A DNA stretch of 64,000 nucleotides, from contig NZ_FPEH01000032.1 in the NCBI RefSeq assembly GCF_900117425.1, positions 372,001-436,000 on the forward strand, in the 5' to 3' direction. This DNA is from Novosphingobium sp. NDB2Meth1 (lineage in GTDB: Bacteria > Pseudomonadota > Alphaproteobacteria > Sphingomonadales > Sphingomonadaceae). The notes beneath the pieces were generated by a model that was not told where the DNA came from, did no database searches, and worked only from the letters and a program-made list of their open reading frames with translations. Of the stretch, positions 35,941 to 43,903 are shown piece after piece (within the stretch, counting starts at the first letter, position 1; each line of letters opens with the position of its first letter). A program made the translations under genes and the position numbers.

Positions 35941-37467
35941 ATGGGTTTCGAGGGCACGCGCCGCAGCGGGCAGCCGGACATCGACGTCGCGATCATCGGC
36001 GCAGGCCTGTCCGGCATCGGCATGGCCGCGCACATGCAGATGATCTGCCCCGACCGCAGCTACGCCCTGTTCGAGCGCCGCCCCCAGCTTGGCGGCACCT
36101 GGGACTTGTTCCGCTACCCCGGCGTCCGCTCCGACAGCGACATGCACACGCTGGGCTTCATCTTCGAGCCGTGGAAGCACGAGAAGTCGATTGCCGACGG
36201 CCCCGCGATCCTCGAGTATCTCAACCGCATCGTCGACGAGCGGGCGATCCGCCAGCACATCCGCTTCGAGACCAAAGTCGTCTCGGCCAACTGGGAAAGC
36301 GCCAACGCCTGGTGGGTGATCACCACCGAGGCGGCAGACGGCCAGCGCAGCCGGACCACCGCGCGGTTCCTCTATCTCGGCTCGGGCTATTACGACTACG
36401 ACACGCCCTATGACCCCGCGATCCCCGGCCGCGAGGACTTTGCGGGGAAGATCATCCACCCGCAGTTCTGGCCGGAAGACTTCGACTACACCGGCAAGCG
36501 CGTGGTCGTTGTCGGCTCGGGCGCGACGGCGGTCACCATCGTTCCGGCGATGGCGCAGAAGGCCGCGCACGTCACGATGCTCCAGCGCACCCCGACCTGG
36601 TACGCGATCCGCCCCGCGCGCGATGCTATCGCCAACATGCTGCGCAAGGTCCTGCCGGAAAAGCTCGCCTACAAGATCACGCGCTTCAAGAACGTGACGA
36701 TGCAGAGCATCGTGTTCAAGCGCGCCCGCAACGAGCCGCAGAAGGTGAAAGACTTTCTGACGAGGAAGCTCAAGGAAGCGCTCGGCCCGAAGTACGACGC
36801 CGCCACGTTCACGCCGCCTTACAATCCGTGGGAGCAGCGCCTGTGCCTCGTGCCCGATGGCGACCTGTTCAGCGCGATGAAGGCGGGCAAGGCGGACATC
36901 GTCACCGACCATATCGAGCGGATCGACGCGCAGGGCATCCGGCTCAAATCGGGCAAGCGGCTCGACTGCGACGTGATCGTCACCGCCACCGGCCTCGCGC
37001 TGGCCATGGCGGGCAAGATCGCGCTCGGCATGGATGGCGAGCCGGTGCGGATGAACGAGCGCTGGTACTACAAGGGCTGCATGTATTCGAACCTGCCCAA
37101 CCTCGCGCAAGTCTTCGGCTACCTCAATGCCTCGTGGACGCTGCGCGCCGACATCGACGCGGACTACGTCTGCCGCCTGCTCAACCACATGAAGAAAGTG
37201 GGCGCGGACAGCGCGACACCGGTGCTGACCGACGAGAGCACGCTGACGCCGGACACTCCGCTCGACCTCTCCTCGGGCTACATCCAGCGTGGGCTGGCGA
37301 TCCAGCCGAAGAACGCGAAGGACATGCCGTGGCGGCTCAACCAGGACTATGTCTGGGACCGCAAGTACATGAAGGAGAACCCGCTCGACGACGGGATCAT
37401 GCACTTCGGCAAAGCAACCGGCGCATTGGCTGAAGCGGCAGGCGAGGTGGTCGAACCGGCGGAGTGA
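35941..37467 (+). CDS. FAD-containing monooxygenase, Baeyer-Villiger type
   Basis: 508 residues. FAD-binding GAGLSGIGMA near the N-terminus, NADPH-binding GSGATAVT in the middle, and between them FAGKIIHPQFWP, which fits the Baeyer-Villiger fingerprint FxGxxxHxxxWP. Such enzymes insert oxygen next to ketones or oxidise heteroatoms using NADPH and O2. GGGAG six bases upstream chooses the ATG at 35941 over one at 35917. Stand-alone gene, divergent from corA. Substrate unknown; sphingomonads often carry many of these for degrading hydrocarbons. Confidence 0.9.
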   Translation: MGFEGTRRSGQPDIDVAIIGAGLSGIGMAAHMQMICPDRSYALFERRPQLGGTWDLFRYPGVRSDSDMHTLGFIFEPWKHEKSIADGPAILEYLNRIVDERAIRQHIRFETKVVSANWESANAWWVITTEAADGQRSRTTARFLYLGSGYYDYDTPYDPAIPGREDFAGKIIHPQFWPEDFDYTGKRVVVVGSGATAVTIVPAMAQKAAHVTMLQRTPTWYAIRPARDAIANMLRKVLPEKLAYKITRFKNVTMQSIVFKRARNEPQKVKDFLTRKLKEALGPKYDAATFTPPYNPWEQRLCLVPDGDLFSAMKAGKADIVTDHIERIDAQGIRLKSGKRLDCDVIVTATGLALAMAGKIALGMDGEPVRMNERWYYKGCMYSNLPNLAQVFGYLNASWTLRADIDADYVCRLLNHMKKVGADSATPVLTDESTLTPDTPLDLSSGYIQRGLAIQPKNAKDMPWRLNQDYVWDRKYMKENPLDDGIMHFGKATGALAEAAGEVVEPAE

Positions 37468-37476
37468 GCGCCGGGA

Positions 37477-37531
37477 GGTTGACACGGTTGACACAGTCCA
37501 GAGAGAAAAGTGCCAACCTCGGCCAACATGC
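37477..37531. repeat. Direct/inverted short repeat after the monooxygenase
   Basis: The stretch contains GGTTGACAC twice in tandem and inverted arms GAGGTTG (about 37476) and CAACCTC (about 37524), a possible long-loop hairpin between the monooxygenase gene and the MarR gene. It may be a terminator or a dispersed intergenic repeat. The rest of the 298-base gap shows no gene. Confidence 0.3.
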
Positions 37532-37765
37532 CCTATTTTACTGATTTTACGACATAATCAGCCTGAAAGCATCCAACACGCCGCGGGAATGACTGACAGG
37601 TGCGTCTGTTATCCCCGGTGCGGTCGCGCCGCGCCTGCCGCCCGGCTATGCTGGCGTCGGGAGGGCGGGCCTAGTGCAGCCTGGGAAGGAAACCACGGTT
37701 CAAAGAGCTGGCCGGATCATGCACCCGGTGGGGGCCTGTAGGAAAGATGTTTGTGGGGCGGGTGG

Positions 37766-38308
37766 TCAGCGCGGTGGGCGACCCTGTTCGAGCACGGTTT
37801 CAAGATTTCGGGTGAAGCGGCGCAGCAGGTCCGCCATCAGCCTTGCCTCTTCGGGCGTAAAGCCCCGCAGCAGTTCGAGGTGCTGGTTCACCGCAATCTC
37901 GAGAATCCGGTCGTGCATCTCGCGGCCAGCCGAAGTGAGATAGAGACTGCGGCTGCGGCCATTGGCATGCAGTTCGCCTGCGGTGATCAGGTTGCGGCGC
38001 GTCAGGCGGCTGGCGGAGCGGCTTACGGTCCCCTTGTCGACACCGATCGTCTTCGATGCCTGTGCGGCGGTGATCCCGGGCAGACGTGCCAGCAGGAGCA
38101 GCATGCGCCAGTCCACTGTGCCGAGACCAAGCCGCTCGGCAAAGTAGTCCGAAGCCGCTTCGGTAAACCTGTTTGCTGCGAACGACAGCAGCATCGCCGG
38201 CGTGCGCGAGATGCTCAGCGTCTGGAAGGTTTCTCCCGTGCGCCAGTCTTCCACCTCGACAAGAAACATCCCGCGATCGAGCGGGGCTGGCTTGGGATCG
38301 CTCATCAT
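37766..38308 (-). CDS. MarR family transcriptional regulator
   Basis: 180 residues, winged-helix dimer. The DNA-binding core is RMLLLLARLPGITAAQASKTIGVDKGTVSRSASRLTRRNLI (given in parts), followed by the wing GRSRSLYLTSAG, all typical of MarR. Divergent from the DUF2306 gene, with a perfect long palindrome in the 137-base gap, so it very likely represses both itself and that gene and is released by a ligand, commonly an aromatic compound. An N-terminal extension of about 30 residues is longer than in the core family. Confidence 0.92.
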   Translation of the reverse strand: MMSDPKPAPLDRGMFLVEVEDWRTGETFQTLSISRTPAMLLSFAANRFTEAASDYFAERLGLGTVDWRMLLLLARLPGITAAQASKTIGVDKGTVSRSASRLTRRNLITAGELHANGRSRSLYLTSAGREMHDRILEIAVNQHLELLRGFTPEEARLMADLLRRFTRNLETVLEQGRPPR

Positions 38309-38350
38309 CCACCGCTAGCCGGATTCCGGACATGCGCCAAGCAACCTCCA

Positions 38351-38386
38351 AGAAGATCGATGTTGCGTGTGCAACATCGATCTTCT
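38351..38386. promoter_or_regulatory. Perfect 16+16 bp palindrome, likely MarR operator
   Basis: AGAAGATCGATGTTGC (38351-38366), spacer GTGT, then GCAACATCGATCTTCT (38371-38386): exact inverted arms of 16 bases. It lies between the divergently transcribed MarR and DUF2306 genes. MarR proteins typically bind shorter palindromes with TTGC...GCAA cores, as seen in the centre of this one. The long perfect arms could hold two sites or also form a cruciform or terminator-like hairpin in RNA, although no T run follows. Confidence 0.75.
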
Positions 38387-38445
38387 ATGTACCGACCAGC
38401 GGAAGCAAGCGACTCCCGCCGCGATCACGTATCGGGAGAGAGATA

Positions 38446-39981
38446 ATGGCCACGCAGGCGCTGAAATTTCCGCGGCACATATTGGTCCCGAAACCGAAAG
38501 TCTTGCTGCTGTGGCTTCCGTTCTGCGTGATGCTGGCGTTCTACAGCTTGCTGGTCTGGGACGCGGGATATCGGCAACTGCCGATCAACGCCGATCCGGC
38601 GGAAGCACGCCTGCTGGACAAGGTCGAAGCGGCAGGCAATCGGGGTGCGCCTTATCGTGATGTCGCCGGAGACGCGATGCGAGCCTACCCGCTGTGGAAC
38701 AATCTGACAGCGATGGTGACGGGCACCCGGTTCGGCTTCGGCAGCAACGGCAACACCGATCCGGTCCGGTACTACAGCACGATGACTCCGGTGCAGAAAT
38801 CGGTGCTGAGCGTTCATATGGTGCTGGGCGGCCTCTTGCTCATTCTGGGCATATTCCAGTTCACCCCCGGCCTTCGCAAAAGGCACCGCAAGGCCCACCG
38901 CGCGATTGGCGGGGTCTATATCCTGAGCTGTTACACGATGGCCTTCGCGGCGATGTACCACTTGGTCCACACCGGCATCGCAAACACTTATCAGGGCTTT
39001 GCCTTCCACATCCAGCTCTGGTTCCTCGCGGCGAGCACGGTGCTTGCCCAGACACTGGCAATCATCTTCCTGAAAAGGCGCAACATTGCGCTGCATCTGG
39101 GCTTTCAGATCTATACCTTCATGGCCTTCCTGAATGCCCCGATCCAGCGGCTGGACTGGGCGGTGCTCGGCATGGTCTATCCGCACCTGACACAGGGCGA
39201 GGTCAACAATCTCGTCAATATCCTGACCTTCTGGCAGTGCCTGCTGATCGGCTATGCCGTGTTTGCCTGGAACCGCGCATCGTGCCCGGTTCGCCGTGAA
39301 CCGGTAGTGCTTGCGCCGCAGCCGATCGCGTTCAAGGTGCTTGTCGCTCTGGCAGCCGGGGCGGCGGCGGCAACATCGCTGGCGATGTACATGAGCCAGC
39401 CTGGTCTGGGCGGCTGGAGCGCGGCAAGGGCGATCGCCCCTGCGAGCACGCTGGCTGCCGATGCCATGCTTTACGCGGGCAAGCCGCTGCAAACGGCCGC
39501 ATTCGGCCTGATCCTATGCGCCGCGATCCTTTCCGGCGTGTGGCTGATGATCCGCAACGAGCACTCGCGCCGTGCGCGGCAGCTCTTCTACGCCAGCGCG
39601 ATTGCGGCAGGTCTTCAGCAGCTTGTCTGGGGCTGGCAGCTGGGGGAGCCGAGCATGGCGGTGACCGCCGGCGGCGGCTTCTACAGCGTCTCGGGTCTGT
39701 CGCTGGCCGGCTTTGCCTTGCTCGCCCTCCACTTCCAGCTGCGCGGCAACGAGCGCTTGTGGCGCGAGGCCATGGTGTTTGCCGTCAGCTTCGCCTTTGC
39801 GCCGGCCTTGCTGCTCTGGGGCCATGTGCTGTGGCAGGCGCTCGATGTCATCCCCGCATACTATGTCGCGCGCGGCCACGGCTATGTGCTGGCAGCGGGT
39901 GCCGCGATCCTGACGCCGACCTTCACAGGCTTTGTCCGGATGATGTCCAGCCGGGAAACCCGTTCACGCCTGATCTCGTAA
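38446..39981 (+). CDS. DUF2306-type membrane protein
   Basis: 511 residues with about ten hydrophobic segments. KAHRAIGGVYILSCYTMAFAAMY and FHIQLWFLAASTVLAQ contain conserved His residues typical of DUF2306/cytochrome b561-like predicted membrane proteins. The frame is open far upstream, but GGGAGAGA before the ATG at 38446 sets the start, behind the palindrome. Likely the main target of the MarR regulator. Function unknown; histidines might hold haem, but that is not established. Confidence 0.75.
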   Translation: MATQALKFPRHILVPKPKVLLLWLPFCVMLAFYSLLVWDAGYRQLPINADPAEARLLDKVEAAGNRGAPYRDVAGDAMRAYPLWNNLTAMVTGTRFGFGSNGNTDPVRYYSTMTPVQKSVLSVHMVLGGLLLILGIFQFTPGLRKRHRKAHRAIGGVYILSCYTMAFAAMYHLVHTGIANTYQGFAFHIQLWFLAASTVLAQTLAIIFLKRRNIALHLGFQIYTFMAFLNAPIQRLDWAVLGMVYPHLTQGEVNNLVNILTFWQCLLIGYAVFAWNRASCPVRREPVVLAPQPIAFKVLVALAAGAAAATSLAMYMSQPGLGGWSAARAIAPASTLAADAMLYAGKPLQTAAFGLILCAAILSGVWLMIRNEHSRRARQLFYASAIAAGLQQLVWGWQLGEPSMAVTAGGGFYSVSGLSLAGFALLALHFQLRGNERLWREAMVFAVSFAFAPALLLWGHVLWQALDVIPAYYVARGHGYVLAAGAAILTPTFTGFVRMMSSRETRSRLIS

Positions 39982-40071
39982 GGCGCGGTCCGGACGGCAT
40001 GGTCCGGCCAAGTCTTCACCCTGCGCGAAAGGCCCATTGCGCCCATTCCGGTTTGCGCTATCGCTGCGGGC

Positions 40072-40833
40072 ATGACCGACACCTCCCGCATCTGGACCGC
40101 CGCGCTGATCGTCGTGGGCGATGAGATCCTTTCCGGCCGCACGCACGACAAGAACATCGCGCAAGTGGCGACGTGGCTGGGGGTGCAGGGCATCCGCCTC
40201 AGGGAAGTGCGCGTCGTGCCGGACGACATGGCGGCGATCATCGAGGCGGTGAACGCGCTCAGGGCGCGCAACGATTACCTGTTCACCACGGGCGGGATCG
40301 GGCCGACGCATGATGACATCACGGTCGATGCGGTGGCCGAGGCGCTGGGCGTCCCGGTGGTGATCCATCCCGAAGCCGAAGCTATGCTGACGCGCTATTA
40401 CGCAACCCGCGGGGGGATCAATCCGGCGCGGCTGCGCATGGCGCGGGTGCCCGAAGGCGCAGACCTCATTCCCAACCGGCTTTCGGGCGCGCCGGGAATT
40501 CAGGTCGGCAACGTGTTCCTGATGGCGGGCGTGCCCGGAATCACCGCGCAGATGCTCGACGGGCTGACGGGGACGCTGGAAGGCGGCGCACCGCTGCTTT
40601 CGACCACGGTTGGCTGCTGGGTGGCCGAAAGCGAAGTGGCGGACCTGCTGCGCGAGACCGAGAAGAACCATGACGGATGCCAGATCGGCAGCTATCCGTT
40701 CTTCCGCGAAGGGCGGGTGGGCGCGAACTTCGTGATCCGCTCGACCAATCAGGCGGTGCTGGATGCGGTTTCGTCCGTGCTAGTCGAGGGCCTGACCGCG
40801 CTGGGCCGCGAGGCGGTGCCGGGGGGGATTTGA
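40072..40833 (+). CDS. Molybdopterin-binding / CinA N-terminal-like protein
   Basis: 253 residues. The MoCF_biosynth domain (WTAALIVVGDEILSGRTHDKN, LFTTGGIGPTHDDITVDAVAEALG) as in the N-terminal half of CinA, without the C-terminal nicotinamide deamidase domain. Homologues in Bacteria are often called competence/damage-inducible protein A, but the short form's role is unclear: pyrophosphatase activity on nucleotide sugars or NADH metabolites is known for CinA-like proteins. Its stop overlaps the TTG start of the next gene. Confidence 0.88.
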   Translation: MTDTSRIWTAALIVVGDEILSGRTHDKNIAQVATWLGVQGIRLREVRVVPDDMAAIIEAVNALRARNDYLFTTGGIGPTHDDITVDAVAEALGVPVVIHPEAEAMLTRYYATRGGINPARLRMARVPEGADLIPNRLSGAPGIQVGNVFLMAGVPGITAQMLDGLTGTLEGGAPLLSTTVGCWVAESEVADLLRETEKNHDGCQIGSYPFFREGRVGANFVIRSTNQAVLDAVSSVLVEGLTALGREAVPGGI

Positions 40834-41492
40834 GCGCACTGCGCAATCATCACTCTTCCCGTTCGTCGCGCCTGGTGTCTCGACTTCGGGGCTATGCCCC
40901 GAAGTTTACCCCGAGCTTGACGAGGGGCTCGACACGAACGGGGGGTTGGGTTGTCGGGTTGCTGGTTCCGGCGTTGGCGCTGGCCGCCTGCACACCGACA
41001 CTTTCCCGCTTTGAAAGCGTGCTGGCCGCGAACGACAGCGCCACGGCGGGCTTGCAGCAATGGTGCTCAGCGCGGGGGATCGCCACGCCTGCAACCATCG
41101 TGGCGGAGAGTGACCGCAGCGAACGGGAGGAAGCCTCGCCCGCTATCCGCGCCGCGCTGGGCGTGGGAGTGCAAGAGCCGCTCGCCTATCGCCATGTGCG
41201 GCTCCGCTGCGGCGATACTGTGCTGTCCGATGCGAAGAACTGGTACGTCCCGGCGCGGCTGACACCGGCGATGAACACCGCGCTGGAGACGACGCGCACG
41301 CCCTTCGGCACGGTGGTGCGCCCCTTGGGATTTCACCGCGAGCGGCTTGAAAGCCTGCGGGGCCGCGCGGCGGAGTGTCCGGCGGGGACAGTGCTTTCGC
41401 ACAAGGCCGTGCTGCGGCTGTCCGATGGGCGCGGGATCAGCTTTGTGGCGGAATGCTATACGCGAGGCAATCTGGCGAAGGGGTCTCACTGA
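40830..41492 (+). CDS. Small lipoprotein-like protein of unknown function
   Basis: 220 residues if started at the TTG at 40830, which overlaps the cinA-like stop (TTGA) and has a G-rich ribosome site. The first 35 codons lie in a folded repeat, so the native start may be lost or further in (TTG at 40959). A hydrophobic stretch with lipobox ALAAC then precedes a domain with three further Cys (QQWCSARG, VRLRCGDTV, AAECPAGTV). No family recognised. The last base is the first base of the next ATG, so the epimerase is coupled. Confidence 0.6.
   Translation: MSALRNHHSSRSSRLVSRLRGYAPKFTPSLTRGSTRTGGWVVGLLVPALALAACTPTLSRFESVLAANDSATAGLQQWCSARGIATPATIVAESDRSEREEASPAIRAALGVGVQEPLAYRHVRLRCGDTVLSDAKNWYVPARLTPAMNTALETTRTPFGTVVRPLGFHRERLESLRGRAAECPAGTVLSHKAVLRLSDGRGISFVAECYTRGNLAKGSH
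40858..40942. repeat. REP-like folded element
   Basis: Outer arms CCCGTTCGT (40858-40866) and ACGAACGGG (40934-40942) enclose a hairpin ACTTCGGGG (40883-40891) - CTATG - CCCCGAAGT (40897-40905), and the segment includes CCCGAGCTTGACGAGG, close to the AGCTTGTCGAAG of the element at 56.9 kb. Such elements usually lie between genes; here it lies within the 5' end of the lipoprotein-like frame and may have changed its start. Confidence 0.6.
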
Positions 41493-42445
41493 TGCGCGTG
41501 CTTTTGACCGGCTCTTCGGGATGGCTGGGCAGGTTTCTTGCCCCCGCACTTCGGGCGGCAGGGCATACGGTGACCGGGCTCGATCTGGCGCCGGGGCCGG
41601 AGACGCATGTGCTGGGGAGCGTGGCGGATCGGCAGGTGGTGGATCGCGCGATCGGGCTGGGCATCGATGCGGTGATCCACACGGCGGCGCTCCACAAGCC
41701 CGATATCGCGCGCTATCCGGCGCAGGCCTTTGTCGATGTGAATGTGACGGGCACGCTCAACCTGCTCGAGGCGGCGAAGGCGGCGGGGCATGACCGCTTC
41801 GTGATGACCTCGACAACTTCGCTGATGATCAGCGAGGCGATCCGCCGAGAGGATGCGGCGGAAGCGGTTTGGCTCGACGAGCAGACCGGGCCGCTGGCGC
41901 CGCGCAACATCTATGGCGTGACCAAGCTGGCGGCGGAGGGGCTGTGTCGGCTCTATGCCAGCGAGCGTGGCCTGCCTTGCGTGGTGCTGCGGACTTCGCG
42001 GTTCTTTCCGGAGGATGATGATACGCACCGGAAGCCCTCCGGCGAGAACCTCAAGGCGATCGAGCTGCTGCATCGGCGGCTGACGGTCGAGGATGCGGCG
42101 GGGGGGCATGTCCTTGCGCTGGCGAAGGCGCCCGAGCTGGGTTTCGGGCTGTACATCGCAAGTGCGCCGACGCCGTTTGCGCGCGCGGATGCGGCAGCGC
42201 TCAAGGCCGATGCGGCGGGGCTGATCCGGGCACGCTTTCCCGATGCCGAAGCGCTGTTCGCCGCACGCGGCTGGGAACTGCCGAAGAGCCTCGGGCGGGT
42301 CTACGATGCAGGATTAGCCGAGCGGGAGCTGGGCTGGCGGGCGCGGACCGACTTTGCAGCGATGCTGGCAGCGCTGCGGGCTGGCGCGCAGCTGCCGTTT
42401 GCGCATGATCCGGAATACACATCGCCGCTGGTGAAAGGACGCTAG
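41492..42445 (+). CDS. NAD-dependent epimerase/dehydratase family protein
   Basis: 317 residues, extended SDR. LLTGSSGWLGRFLAPAL binds NAD(P); the active site is TSTTSLM (Ser/Thr) and YGVTKLAAEGL (Tyr-x-x-x-Lys). It carries VVLRTSRFFPEDDD typical for UDP-sugar epimerase-like proteins. The start shares its first base with the upstream stop. It may act on a nucleotide sugar for the envelope; the exact substrate is not visible. Convergent with rplA across a strong terminator. Confidence 0.85.
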   Translation: MRVLLTGSSGWLGRFLAPALRAAGHTVTGLDLAPGPETHVLGSVADRQVVDRAIGLGIDAVIHTAALHKPDIARYPAQAFVDVNVTGTLNLLEAAKAAGHDRFVMTSTTSLMISEAIRREDAAEAVWLDEQTGPLAPRNIYGVTKLAAEGLCRLYASERGLPCVVLRTSRFFPEDDDTHRKPSGENLKAIELLHRRLTVEDAAGGHVLALAKAPELGFGLYIASAPTPFARADAAALKADAAGLIRARFPDAEALFAARGWELPKSLGRVYDAGLAERELGWRARTDFAAMLAALRAGAQLPFAHDPEYTSPLVKGR

Positions 42446-42453
42446 CCCATACG

Positions 42454-42484
42454 AAAAAGGCCGGGAAGGTTGCCCTTCCCGGCC
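42454..42484 (-). terminator. Rho-independent terminator of rplKA
   Basis: Read on the minus strand: GGCCGGGAAGG, loop GCAA, CCTTCCCGGCC, then TTTTT (42458-42454). The 11-bp GC stem with T run lies directly downstream of the rplA stop. On the plus strand the same hairpin may also stop the epimerase transcript, but without a T run. Confidence 0.9.
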
Positions 42485-42512
42485 ATTTGCTGTGCGTTTG
42501 TCGCAGGGCTGA

Positions 42513-43211
42513 TCAGCCGCCGTGGACCTGCGCCACATCGACCTTGAGGCCCGGGCCCATCGACGAGGACAGGCCGACCTTGCGGACGTACTTGCCCTTG
42601 GCGCCGGCAGGCTTCGCCTTGACGATCGCATCGACGAAGGCGTCGAAGTTGGCGCGCAGCGCCTCGTTCGAGAAGCTCATCTTGCCGATGCCGCCGTGGA
42701 TGATGCCGGCCTTTTCGACGCGGAACTCGATCTGGCCGGCCTTCGCCGCCTTGACCGCATCCGCGACGTTGGGAGTGACGGTGCCGAGCTTCGGGTTCGG
42801 CATCAGGCCCTTGGGGCCCAGCACCTTGCCGAGACGGCCGACGATGCCCATCATGTCGGGCGTCGCGATCACGCGGCCATAGTCGAGGTTGCCGTTCTGC
42901 ATGTCCTCGAGCAGGTCTTCCGCACCGACCTTGTCAGCACCGGCGGCGAGCGCGGCTTCGGCCTTGTCGCCGCGCGCGAACACGGCGACCTTGACGTCCT
43001 TGCCGGTGCCCGAGGGCAGCGTGACCATGCCGCGGACCATCTGGTCGGCGTGGCGCGGATCGACGCCGAGGTTCAGCGCGACTTCGATGGTCTCGTCGAA
43101 CTTGGTGCGCTTGAGGTCCTTCAGGAGCTGGATCGCCTCATCGACACCGTAGAGCTTCTGGTTGTCGCCCAGCTTCTCGGCGAGGGCCTTCTTGTTCTTG
43201 GTCGTCTTCAT
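42513..43211 (-). CDS. rplA: 50S ribosomal protein L1
   Basis: 232 residues. Binds 23S rRNA at the L1 stalk, and in many bacteria also represses its own mRNA. Signature blocks: NLGVDPRHADQMVRGMVTLP, KVLGPKGLMPNPKLGTVT and PAGAKGKYVRKVGLSSSMGPG. Four bases downstream of rplK and followed at once by the terminator, so rplK-rplA is a two-gene unit. rplJ/rplL are not downstream as they would be in Escherichia coli. Confidence 0.98.
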   Translation of the reverse strand: MKTTKNKKALAEKLGDNQKLYGVDEAIQLLKDLKRTKFDETIEVALNLGVDPRHADQMVRGMVTLPSGTGKDVKVAVFARGDKAEAALAAGADKVGAEDLLEDMQNGNLDYGRVIATPDMMGIVGRLGKVLGPKGLMPNPKLGTVTPNVADAVKAAKAGQIEFRVEKAGIIHGGIGKMSFSNEALRANFDAFVDAIVKAKPAGAKGKYVRKVGLSSSMGPGLKVDVAQVHGG

Positions 43212-43215
43212 CGGA

Positions 43216-43644
43216 TCAGCCCTCCACCTGCAGGCCCATGGCGCGCGCCGAGCCTTCGATGATCTTGATCGCGGCGTCTTCGTCGTTCGCGTTCAGATCC
43301 TTCATCTTCATCGCGGCGACTTCGGCGAGCTGCGCGCGGGTGATCTTGCCCGCCGAGACCTTGCCGGGCTCCTTCGAGCCGGACTTGAGGCCCAGCACCT
43401 TCTTGATGAGGAAGGTGGCCGGCGGCGTCTTCGTCACGAAGGTGAACGACTTGTCCGAATAGACCGTGATGATCGTGGGCAGCGGGGTGCCCTTTTCGAT
43501 CTCCTGGGTGGCGGCGTTGAATTCCTTGCAGAAACCCATGATGTTGACACCGCGCTGACCGAGCGCGGGCCCGATCGGCGGCGAGGGCTTCGCTTCACCA
43601 GCTGCAACCTGCAGCTTGATGTAACCATCAATTTTCTTGGCCAC
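43216..43644 (-). CDS. rplK: 50S ribosomal protein L11
   Basis: 142 residues. Part of the GTPase-associated centre on 23S rRNA; needed for the stringent response. Starts with GTG behind the strong site AAAGGAGG. Conserved: YIKLQVAAGEAKPSPPIGPALGQRGVNIM (split), TPPATFLIKK and MKMKDLNANDEDAAIKIIEGSARAMG. The operon promoter must be within 43645-43900, because the next gene upstream on this strand is about 3 kb away; nusG, the usual neighbour, is about 5 kb away. Confidence 0.98.
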   Translation of the reverse strand: MAKKIDGYIKLQVAAGEAKPSPPIGPALGQRGVNIMGFCKEFNAATQEIEKGTPLPTIITVYSDKSFTFVTKTPPATFLIKKVLGLKSGSKEPGKVSAGKITRAQLAEVAAMKMKDLNANDEDAAIKIIEGSARAMGLQVEG

Positions 43645-43903
43645 GATGGGCCTCCTTTCGTCCTGTTGGAGCCGAAGCTACCGCAGAGTGAGCGGTCAGA
43701 CAGATGCTTTGGGCATCCTCCCGCACGGAATCAGGCGAGGACGAGCCTCGCCGGAAGTCGGCGCGCATAGCGGGGACGAGGCGGCTTGGCAATGGGGAGC
43801 AGCGGCCAACGGGCTGCGACACCCAGATCGGTGCGACCAGTCGTTGCGCTTTGGCAGTGTTCGGTTATCCCTTGGCCATCCAACCCACCATCCGGGGCCT
43901 CAC

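Noticed and set aside
35920..37494. Antisense frame (524 codons) over the monooxygenase
   Set aside because: Shadow of the GC-rich codon pattern; FAD and NADPH motifs are on the plus strand.
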